A DNA stretch of 64,000 nucleotides. It comes from an uncultured Bacteroidia bacterium (GTDB lineage: Bacteria > Bacteroidota > Bacteroidia > Bacteroidales > UBA932). The position numbers and the translations under genes were made by a program. The stretch covers positions 1 through 64,000 of the forward strand of contig CACWOZ010000004.1 in assembly GCA_902762655.1 (NCBI GenBank), read 5' to 3'. The notes under the pieces were generated by a model. That model did no database searches and had not been told where the DNA came from. It saw nothing but the letters and a program-made list of their open reading frames with translations. This document shows, in pieces, positions 51,265-59,300 of the stretch (positions are counted from its first letter, which is position 1; every line of letters begins with the position of its first letter).

Positions 51265-51384
51265 ATGCAACAGGTCCCCGAACAAAACCCGGTACAAAGC
51301 GCAAAAAAGGTCAAAAACGCCGCAGGTCCCCCAGTAAATCCATGGACCTGCAGCAATAAACGGGAAAAATGCAACAGGTCGGTC
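51265..51384. repeat. Degenerate repeat array, about 52-bp period, upstream of recQ
   Basis: Direct copies of a CAGGTC core, preceded by AAAAnTGCAA-like sequence, start at 51271, 51323 and 51375, exactly 52 bp apart. An inverted copy (GACCTG at 51345-51350) makes the middle unit a palindrome, GCAGGTCC-N14-GGACCTGC. The first two 52-bp units match at roughly 60% of positions by eye. The region is also open on both strands, but no plausible protein emerges. Confidence 0.65.
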
Positions 51385-51447
51385 CGTTAAGTATTTTTGA
51401 TTATCGAGAAAACGTACCCTTACAGACTTTTCATCCCCTATTTTAAT

Positions 51448-51455
51448 TATATTTG
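51448..51455 (+). promoter_or_regulatory. Promoter -7 box TATATTTG for recQ
   Basis: A perfect TAnnTTTG ends 9 nt before the recQ ATG, giving a predicted leader of about 3 nt. Confidence 0.55.
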
Positions 51456-51463
51456 TATCTGCT

Positions 51464-53170
51464 ATGGGCGCCAAGGAGATATTGAAACAATACTGGGGCT
51501 ACGATGCCTTCCGGCCGATGCAGGAGGAGATCATTTCTGCTGCGGCGGAAGGGCGCGACGTGCTGGCTATTCTACCCACGGGGGGCGGAAAGTCGGTATG
51601 CTTCCAGGTGCCGGCGCTCATGAAAGAGGGGATTGCCCTTGTAGTTACGCCGCTGATCGCCCTGATGAAGGATCAGGTCCAGAATCTTGAGGCCAGGGGC
51701 ATCAAGGCGCTTGCCATCCATGCAGGGATGAGCAGGTTTCAGGTGGACACGGCACTTATCAATGCCGCATATGGAGATTTCAAGTTCCTGTATCTGTCGC
51801 CGGAACGTCTCGGCACTGCGCTGTTCCAATCTTACATCGATCTGCTTAATGTCAGTTACATCGTGGTGGACGAGGCACACTGTATTTCGCAGTGGGGCTA
51901 CGATTTCCGCCCGGACTACCTTCAGATAGGAAAGCTCCGTGAGCGTATCAATGCGCCGGTGATAGCCCTTACTGCCACCGCGACACCTCAAGTGGCGGAA
52001 GATATCATGGACAGGCTGGGCTTCGAGGAGAAACTACTGTTGCGCAGCGCCTTCGAGCGGCCCAACCTTAATTATATAGTCCGAAAATGTGAAGATAAAC
52101 TTGGGCAGTTGCTTGGAGTATGTCAGGGGGTGCAAGGGTCTGGGATTGTTTACCTTCGTAGCCGGAAGAAGTGCGAGGAGTATGCTGCAATGCTAAAGGC
52201 AGAAGGCATCAACGCCTCTTTTTATCATGCCGGGCTTTCATCGGAACTGCGGAGTGAAAGGCAGGAGGCCTGGAAGAAGGGCATGATACGGGTGATGATA
52301 TGCACAAATGCGTTCGGAATGGGGATAGATAAACCGGATGTGCGTTTCGTGGTACACTGCGAGCTTCCTGAGAGCCCGGAGGCATATTTCCAGGAAGCGG
52401 GACGTGCCGGACGGGACGGGAAGACCTCGTATGCCGTGCTTTTGTGGAGCCCGGATGATGTCCGGCGTCTTCATCAGTTGGATTCTCTTGCTTTCCCAAG
52501 TCTGGAATATATCGAGGATATCTATCATAAGATACACGTTTTTTATCAGATTCCCTATGAACAGGGAATGGGACGTCAGCTCAAGTTCGACCTTTCCGAA
52601 TTCTGCCGGCAATATAAACTGAGCCAGGCCTCTGTGCGCAATGCAATAATCTACCTCGAGCGTTCTGAGCATCTGAGTTATACGGAGGCGGTAGATATCA
52701 ATACGCAGGTTAAGATAGTGGTGGACCGTCGTGAATTGTACGATATCGATCTTCCTGATGCCCAGATGGTCTCCCTGCTTGAACTATTGATGCGCAATTA
52801 CACGGGAATCTTTTCCTGGCCGGTTTCAATTTCGGAAGATTTTGTCGCCGCCAATCTCGGGATTGGAATTCCCGCCCTGCACCAGCTGCTCTACCGGCTG
52901 TCCCAGGAGCACGTAATCCGTTATGTGCCTGGCGAGAAGAGTGATGTTATTACATTGCACCACAATCACTTGCAGCGGGGGAACGTAGACCTCCAGCCAC
53001 AGCGTTACGAAATGTTGCGCGAGAAAAGCACCGCCCGTTCCGAAGCCATTATCGGATATGTCACCGAAACAGACCGTTGCCGCCAGGCTTATCTGCTTGA
53101 TTATTTCGGCCAGCCCGACAGTGCCCCTTGCGGCAGATGCGATGTGTGCCGGTCAGGCAGTAATCACTAA
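51464..53170 (+). CDS. recQ: RecQ-family ATP-dependent DNA helicase, Bacteroidetes layout
   Basis: A 568-residue SF2 helicase. LPTGGGKS (Lys43), DEAH (136-139), ALTATAT, FGMGIDK and QEAGRAGRDG are the RecQ motifs. After the helicase core comes a winged-helix region (about 350-480) and then the zinc-binding cysteines Cys539, Cys556, Cys559 and Cys562 at the extreme C-terminus. In E. coli RecQ the zinc motif directly follows the helicase and an HRDC domain ends the protein; here the order is changed and HRDC is missing. It converges on the MBL hydrolase gene with an 18-bp overlap. Confidence 0.93.
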   Translation: MGAKEILKQYWGYDAFRPMQEEIISAAAEGRDVLAILPTGGGKSVCFQVPALMKEGIALVVTPLIALMKDQVQNLEARGIKALAIHAGMSRFQVDTALINAAYGDFKFLYLSPERLGTALFQSYIDLLNVSYIVVDEAHCISQWGYDFRPDYLQIGKLRERINAPVIALTATATPQVAEDIMDRLGFEEKLLLRSAFERPNLNYIVRKCEDKLGQLLGVCQGVQGSGIVYLRSRKKCEEYAAMLKAEGINASFYHAGLSSELRSERQEAWKKGMIRVMICTNAFGMGIDKPDVRFVVHCELPESPEAYFQEAGRAGRDGKTSYAVLLWSPDDVRRLHQLDSLAFPSLEYIEDIYHKIHVFYQIPYEQGMGRQLKFDLSEFCRQYKLSQASVRNAIIYLERSEHLSYTEAVDINTQVKIVVDRRELYDIDLPDAQMVSLLELLMRNYTGIFSWPVSISEDFVAANLGIGIPALHQLLYRLSQEHVIRYVPGEKSDVITLHHNHLQRGNVDLQPQRYEMLREKSTARSEAIIGYVTETDRCRQAYLLDYFGQPDSAPCGRCDVCRSGSNH

Positions 53171-54064
53171 ACCATCATACGCTGGCTGCACGTTGGAGTG
53201 AATACTGCGCTCGGCGCAAAGCCGGCGGAGTTCTTCGCAGAACTGTTCGTGCACCGGAAATGTGTGACTGAGGTGGGTGAGCCATGTATGTTTTGCTCGT
53301 ATGCGGTCGGCAATGGACAGGGCTTCGTCCAGCGAAAAATGTGAGTGATGTGGAGCGTAACTGACTGTATTGAGAGTAACGTGTTCAAGGCTCTCCAGTT
53401 TTGCGAATTCTTCTTCCGGGATACTGCTGAAATCGGTCAGGTACGCTATGCCTCCTATGCGGAATCCCAGTATAGGCATTTGCCCGTGAATTCCGCGTAT
53501 AGGTATCACCTGAACCCCTTTGCCGTCATTTACGGCTGGCTCGATATTGTCGGTAGGACAGGCCTTAATGCTGCCGTCAGGCATCCTGTAGCCATATCCC
53601 ACATTGTGAACCCAGACCAGTTCCCTGTCTTCTTTGTCAGGGTGGACAGTGAATGGTTTGTTCTCTATTATGTGCAGATGCCATTCAGGGGCGCCGGGAT
53701 AACGTGGCGACGCGAAGGCGTAGGGATATTCTCGCCGAAGACTATCAAGGACTCGTGTTTCGCAGTAGATTTCGGCCGCCCGCCTGTCGACGTAGTTTAG
53801 AGAACGAACGTCGTCAATGCCGCCGGTGTGGTCTTTATGATTGTGAGTCAGGAGGATGCCGTCGAGGTGACCTGCTCCTGCGCGAAGCATCTGGCTGCGG
53901 AAATCTGGCCCGCAATCAACCAGTATGCTGAGCCCGTCTACTTCAAAAAGTGCAGAAGAGCGGAAACGCTTGTCGCGTGGATCAGTGCTCCGGCATACGG
54001 GGCAGTTGCATCCGACTATGGGTACTCCAAGTGATGTTCCGGTTCCGAAAAAAGTCAGTTTCAT
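53153..54064 (-). CDS. MBL-fold metallohydrolase (PhnP-like)
   Basis: A 303-residue metallo-beta-lactamase-fold hydrolase. The metal motif is His74-Asn-His76-Lys-Asp78-His79, with SHFSLDEAL and LTHLSHTF near the end supplying the later His ligands. A CNCPVC zinc knuckle at 19-24 is typical of the PhnP/phosphoribosyl-1,2-cyclic-phosphate phosphodiesterase group. It is about 45 residues longer than usual because of an insert near 150-185. The reaction is uncertain. It is the last gene of the tamB operon, overlapping mtaB by ATGA. Confidence 0.85.
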   Translation of the reverse strand: MKLTFFGTGTSLGVPIVGCNCPVCRSTDPRDKRFRSSALFEVDGLSILVDCGPDFRSQMLRAGAGHLDGILLTHNHKDHTGGIDDVRSLNYVDRRAAEIYCETRVLDSLRREYPYAFASPRYPGAPEWHLHIIENKPFTVHPDKEDRELVWVHNVGYGYRMPDGSIKACPTDNIEPAVNDGKGVQVIPIRGIHGQMPILGFRIGGIAYLTDFSSIPEEEFAKLESLEHVTLNTVSYAPHHSHFSLDEALSIADRIRAKHTWLTHLSHTFPVHEQFCEELRRLCAERSIHSNVQPAYDGLVITA

Positions 54065-55311
54065 ATAGTTACCTCCGTAAGTCTGCCCACCAGAGACTCG
54101 TCGTAGGGCCTGGTGATGCGGATGTAATTGCCTGTATATCCGCTCATGCTGCCATCCTTCTCCTTCGATTCGAAAAGAACTTTCTCTTTTATGCCGCGGT
54201 TGGACTCCACAAACTCAGAATGCAGCCTTTCGCAGAGTGTTTCAAGTCGGGCTACTCTTTCTGCCTTAACCTGTTCCGGAACTTGCCCTGGCATTGTGGC
54301 TGCCGGGGTGCCGGGGCGCTTTGAGTAGGGGAATACGTGGATGAATGCCGGGCGCAGTTCCTCAAGGAAGTCGAGTTCTTGTGCAAAAAGTTCTTCAGTC
54401 TCTCCAGGAAGCCCTGCCATGACGTCGATTCCGAAAAAGACCTTCGGTTTGCCCGGACCTTCCATCTTGCTGCGGATGTAGGCGATTCGTTCAGCAAAGA
54501 ATTCAGTGCTGTATTTACGCCCCATCGCAGCCAGTATGACGTCAGTGCCTTGCTGGAGCGGGATGTGGAAGTGCGGCTGGAACTTGGTGCCTGAGGCTAT
54601 CCAGTCGATGATTTCTTCGGTGATCAAGTTGGGTTCGATGCTGGAGATGCGCCAGCGCTCGATTCCTTCTACCTCATTGAGGGCCTTCAGCAGATCCAGG
54701 AAAGATTCTCTGGTATTCCTGCCGAAGTCGCCGGTGTTCACTCCGGTGATGACCACTTCCTTCACTCCTTCAGCAGCGATGGCTTCTGCGGCCTTTACCG
54801 CCTCGCATATCTTTACGCTTCTGCTGCGCCCCCTGGCATATGGAACCGTGCAGTAGCGGCAGAAGTTGTCGCATCCGTCCTGAACCTTCAGGAATGCCCT
54901 GGTCCGTTCTGACGTGGAGTAAGCCCCGAATATGGATTCCTTCGCTTTGCTCGGAATGACAAATGATCCGGATGAAATAGATGACAATGTTTCCGGTACG
55001 ACAAGATGCTTTTCGCTGGCGAGGAAAACGCGGGAAACACCCTCTATGGCCCGGACTTCGTCGGGACGCATCTGCGCATAGCAGCCGGCGACGATGATGC
55101 GAGCGTCTGGATTGATGCGGTGTACCTTGCGGATTTCTCCACGGGACTTCTTGTTCGATGTCTCGGTGACCGTGCAAGTGTTTATCAGATAAATGTCGGC
55201 CTTCTCCCGCCATGGCACAACTTCCAGCCCAGCCTCACGGAAACCGCGTTCGTATGTGGCTGTCTCCGCAAAATTCAATTTGCATCCAAGGGTGATGAAA
55301 GCAATCTTCAT
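54061..55311 (-). CDS. mtaB: tRNA t6A37 methylthiotransferase MtaB
   Basis: A 416-residue radical-SAM methylthiotransferase converting t6A37 to ms2t6A37 in tRNA. The N-terminal UPF0004 domain binds the auxiliary cluster through Cys10, Cys46 and Cys77. The radical-SAM CxxxCxxC is Cys147, Cys151, Cys154 (DGCDNFCRYC). A C-terminal TRAM domain recognises tRNA. The start at 55311 overlaps folB by ATGA and gives MKIAFITLGCKLN. An in-frame dispersed repeat adds about 12 residues (near 117-128) in the linker before the radical-SAM barrel. tsaD, for the t6A precursor modification, is encoded in the same window. Confidence 0.95.
   Translation of the reverse strand: MKIAFITLGCKLNFAETATYERGFREAGLEVVPWREKADIYLINTCTVTETSNKKSRGEIRKVHRINPDARIIVAGCYAQMRPDEVRAIEGVSRVFLASEKHLVVPETLSSISSGSFVIPSKAKESIFGAYSTSERTRAFLKVQDGCDNFCRYCTVPYARGRSRSVKICEAVKAAEAIAAEGVKEVVITGVNTGDFGRNTRESFLDLLKALNEVEGIERWRISSIEPNLITEEIIDWIASGTKFQPHFHIPLQQGTDVILAAMGRKYSTEFFAERIAYIRSKMEGPGKPKVFFGIDVMAGLPGETEELFAQELDFLEELRPAFIHVFPYSKRPGTPAATMPGQVPEQVKAERVARLETLCERLHSEFVESNRGIKEKVLFESKEKDGSMSGYTGNYIRITRPYDESLVGRLTEVTI
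54934..54960. repeat. Dispersed repeat element inserted in frame in mtaB
   Basis: A 27-bp element reading GTCATTCCGAGCAAAG-CGAAGGAATCC on the coding strand, with ATTCC...GGAAT inverted ends, lies within mtaB and encodes FVIPSKAKESI-like residues. From memory this is the widespread genomic repeat that appears in many bacterial proteins as VIPSEARNL-type segments. A shorter related piece is in uvrA. Confidence 0.7.
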
Positions 55312-55721
55312 CGGACGCATCCTCCTTTAAGGGTGACCTTCGCCTCTGCGGCTGACCCTCCAACAGGAGGGTTCTTCTTGGATACGCTGATTTCGAATTC
55401 CGGAATGGCCGGATATGCTTCTCCTATTGCGGCACGGATGCGGAAAGCCACATTCTCAAGGAGATTGGAGGGAGTTGCCATTTCCGAGGCAACGATCTTG
55501 TATACAGCAGAGTAGTCGAGAGTATCATCCAGACAGTCGGACTGCTCGGCTGCGGCAAGGTCGACCGTTGCCTTGAAGTCTACCACGAAGTGCCCGCCGT
55601 CCTCTTTTTCGGAGGCCAGGCAGCCATGATAGGCAAGGAATTCCATACCAAGGAGTTCTATTGTGCCAAAATCAGGAACACGCACGGGCGTTTCCCTATC
55701 TGGGGTATATCTTTTTTCCAT
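55308..55721 (-). CDS. folB: Dihydroneopterin aldolase
   Basis: A 137-residue FolB converting 7,8-dihydroneopterin to 6-hydroxymethyl-dihydropterin in folate synthesis. IELLGMEFLAYHGCLASEKEDGGHFVVDF is the conserved N-terminal block and EISVSKKNPPVGGSAAEA carries the catalytic lysine. The ATG at 55721 gives a 19-residue lead and overlaps rsmI by 64 bp; a GTG codon nearer the fold (giving VRVPDFGTIEL) would shorten both. Start therefore uncertain, product clear. Confidence 0.9.
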   Translation of the reverse strand: MEKRYTPDRETPVRVPDFGTIELLGMEFLAYHGCLASEKEDGGHFVVDFKATVDLAAAEQSDCLDDTLDYSAVYKIVASEMATPSNLLENVAFRIRAAIGEAYPAIPEFEISVSKKNPPVGGSAAEAKVTLKGGCVR

Positions 55722-56365
55722 TGTGAAATCTTTTGCGTCTTTATAAAGGCATCCGGAAGGGTGATGTCCGCGGCCAGGCAGAGGCGTGTGGCGGGGGAGA
55801 GCTGCTCCAGCATATCCTTCAGGAGGGAATCGTTGCGGTAGGGTGTTTCGATGAAAATCTGCGTCTGGTGCATGGCAGCAGAGTCCTTCTCGCAGCGGCG
55901 TATGGCCGCGCGCCGCTCGTCCGTCTTGGCGGGAAGGTATCCGCGGAACGCGAAACTCTGCCCATCCAGACCGGACCCCATCAGAGCGAGCATCAGCGAA
56001 GACGGGCCGACGAGCGGCACCACGGCTATGCCGTGGCGGTGGCATAAAGCCACCAGCGCGGCGCCAGGGTCGGCCACTGCGGGCAACCCTGCTTCTGAAA
56101 TCAGGCCTACGTCTCCTCTATCGAACAACTCTGTCAGAGTTTCGACTTCCGCCTGCCCGGTATGCTCATTGAGTTCGTGGAATTCCAGTTCTGCAATATG
56201 ACCCTTTAACCCTGCTGCGGAAAGATAGCGCCTTGCCGTCCTGGTTTCTTCCACAACAAAGGTCTTGATACGTTTCAGCACTCCGAGGGTGCCGGCCGGA
56301 ATGACTTCAGCCGGATCATAATCCCCCAGAGGGGATGGAATCAAGTATAATTTCCCCTTATTCAT
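55658..56365 (-). CDS. rsmI: RsmI-type SAM-dependent methyltransferase
   Basis: A 235-residue tetrapyrrole-methylase-fold protein of the RsmI group, which 2'-O-methylates C1402 of 16S rRNA. KLYLIPSPLGDYD at the start, VEETRTARRYL, and DVGLISEAGLPAVADPGAALV correspond to conserved RsmI blocks. The Bacteroidetes form is shorter than E. coli RsmI (286) and lacks its C-terminal part. It overlaps tamB by 8 bp. Confidence 0.85.
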   Translation of the reverse strand: MNKGKLYLIPSPLGDYDPAEVIPAGTLGVLKRIKTFVVEETRTARRYLSAAGLKGHIAELEFHELNEHTGQAEVETLTELFDRGDVGLISEAGLPAVADPGAALVALCHRHGIAVVPLVGPSSLMLALMGSGLDGQSFAFRGYLPAKTDERRAAIRRCEKDSAAMHQTQIFIETPYRNDSLLKDMLEQLSPATRLCLAADITLPDAFIKTQKISQWKKDIPQIGKRPCVFLILAQ

Positions 56366-59300
56366 CTGCTTCTATGGTAATAGTGCGTTTGGCCTCGTTC
56401 TGGCTAGCTTCCCTGTTCATCTGCTGCCTCTTCTTGCGGCTGCGGAAAAGACCTTTCCAGAAATCACCCCACTTATTGAATTCTTTCTGGTAGGTTATAC
56501 CAACACCGTTGCGCTGGGAGTAGTCCAGATAACTGGTATACTCGTCAGCGGAGTGAGAGAACAGATTGAGCCTCAATTCTCCTGGCCGGTCGAGTTTGAC
56601 ATCTATATCAAGGTCCCCTACCATGTCGCCGTTGGGATTCGTTGTAGTGCTGTATTGCCTGTTACCGAAGGAACCGCGCACTTCCACCCGGTTGTCGAAT
56701 AGTTCCGTACTGACCGAAACGTCGTACAGGTCAGTACCGCTGGCATTCTGCTGATAGCCCACACCCAGGTCGACAGGGATGTCCATCCTGTTCAACAGGT
56801 TACTGAGTTGGCGGGACATCATCTCGGTGACGTTGGAGAAGACGAGATTGGTATTGTTTATGATTCCGGACTGTTCGTTTTCGAGGAAGGAACCTGTGAT
56901 CAGGAGGGCGAGGAACTGCTTCTGCACCTTGTCCTCCGTATTCAGCGCACTTTCAACCTCGGATTTAGTGGTCGGGTCGAGGTCCGGAATGTCGATGGAG
57001 AAGTTGACCTTCGGGGAACTGATGCGGTCGCTTATGCTGATGCCGCAGTTAACGGTCCGTCTGGTAGCCACGGAAGAAGTGTCGGCCATCAGGCGGTTGA
57101 TTGAAGTGCGTAGAGTGTAGGTAGCATTGATATCCAGTTCGCTGTTCATTACATCTCCACCGAACTTTATGCTGCTGCCGCTGTTGATATTGAAGTTCTT
57201 GCTGGTGATACCAGGAAGGGCGAAGTGGTACTTTCCTGAGGCGATGTTGTAGTCGCCTGAAACATCGAAGATCCTGCGTGTTGGATTGACTTCGACGTTG
57301 AATATGCCGGCTCCTCGTGCCGTAAGGAAGTTGTCGCCGCCGTCCAGTTCCACCACCGCTTCGAGATCAGGAGTCGCAACGATGCGGGCATGTGCCGTCA
57401 GATTGGAGGAGGATGCTTTCTTCCGTGTGGCTTCCTGCCTGAGTATCTCGAAGAGCATCTCCTCGTATGGGTCTATCCGTGTTTCGCTGTGGTCAGTGAA
57501 GGTAAGAAGGTCGCCTACACTTGCAGATGATGAGCCGTCAAGGGCCACGTGTATGGTTCCCGCCTTGTTGGTGTAGACATTCGCATCTACGAAAATGTCA
57601 TCCAAAGGACCTTCCAGACGTACGTCTCCACTGGCAAAAAGGTCTCCGTATATATCTCCGCTTTTGTTCCCGAAGATCATCAGATTGCTCAGCCCAAGCC
57701 TGGCGTCCAGTATGAAATCCTTCAGCGAAGCGAACCTGATGCCTCCGTTTAGCAGGCCGTACCCTCCTTCGTTGTCTGTGATGCTGAAGTCGTCGAATTC
57801 CAGACCATCTGAACTGATGTGGAAAGGACCGCCCAGTTTGTAGTTTACGCCGGTGTAGGCTACTTTGAGCCTTCCATTCTCGATATGGGCGCCGTTGCTG
57901 CTCAAAGCCAGGCTGTCAAGTGCGCCGAGAGCATTGAATTCGCCCTCGAGACTACCTCCGAGGCCGGTGACCATTTCCGGCAGTACGGGCGAGAGAAGCG
58001 CTAGCTTGAGCCCTTTGGCAATGGCTTTCAGGTCGATTTCCTTGTTGGAAAGCCCGTAACTGCCCCTGATGTTCAGGGCGTCGGTTCCTTCGACGTTGTC
58101 GCGGATGAATGCGCTGACTTTGTCCGCCCCCTTGTCCCATGCGAGAGCCATCCTGAGCGAGCCTGCATCTTCCCCGGCAACCGCGAGGGAATCGCAGGCA
58201 AGGTTGAGCAGTCCGGTGACATTCCCTTTCAGCGGCGATGAGAGCAGGGCGTGGCCTGATGTCAGACCTTTGATGCCGTAGTTCTTCCTGCTGAAATGAT
58301 TGATTATGTCGAGGTCGACCCCGTTGATGTCTAGGGCGAGCGTGTCCGTCTTGGAAGTGGAAACTCCTCCGTTGATGCTGATGGACTGGCTGCCGTTGTA
58401 AATCAGGAAATTGTCGAAACGTGCCTCGCCGGAACGGTAGCGTATGTCGGACTCGGCGAGATCCCATTGCGAATCCTCGAACTTGACATAGGAGGACATG
58501 GGTTTGGCGTGCACGATGAGGGTGTCGGAAGCATCGCGCTCGATGCTGCCGCCCAGGTAGATCTCTCCCATATTGTCGATGCCGACTATGTTGTCGTAAT
58601 GGAAACTGAGGAAGAAATCGTTTTTCTGCGCGAAGGCGGTGAAGGCGCTGTTGGTGAAGCCGATCTGCCCCATCTTCAGTTCTTCGGTGAGCAAGGTGGC
58701 GTTCGCGCTTCCGCCGAGATTGTCGACCGTGATGTCCAGCCCCTTGAGGTAGTTGGTCATGTAGGCAAGCCGGGGAGAGCGCACCGTCCCATTGAGGCGC
58801 CCCGAGTTCATGCGCAGGTCGATGCGGGTGGAGTCGGCGATATAGACGCCGGGCTTGATGAAAGACAGCAGGTCGCGGCTGTCGTGGAAATTTATGCTGA
58901 TGTCGTAGTCGGCGTCGGCATAGCCCTTGTCTTCGTTTTTCCTGCTGTACAATGCCGGGAGTTCGCGCCTGGTGGTCACCGTCTGGATGTCGTCGAGGAA
59001 GTCCAGTATGTTCCTGTTGCCTACATATCCGGCGTCCAGGAAGCTGGACGTGATCTGCGCGCGGCTTATGCCGCCGTTGGAATGGGAACCTGCGTAGATG
59101 TCGCCTATGTACTTGACTCCCAGGTCGTTCTCAAGTGTGAGGTCGTAGATGTTGAAATCGCCCAGAAGGTCTCCGCTGGGTATTTTCATCAGATTGGCAT
59201 TCAGTTCGGCGGACACCTTCGAAGCGCCTCCGCGGGTGTCGAGCCTGAGGGCTTCCAGATCGGCATAGCCTACATTTGCGGAGAACTTGTACAGCGCGTT

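Noticed and set aside
51001..51474. 157-codon minus frame covering the recQ upstream array
   Set aside because: Runs across the recQ promoter, the repeat array and the small membrane protein gene in another frame; no family resemblance.
55722..56045. N-terminal extension of FolB by 108 residues
   Set aside because: The extension is read out of frame through rsmI and is Arg/Pro/Gly-rich; FolB proteins are about 120 residues.
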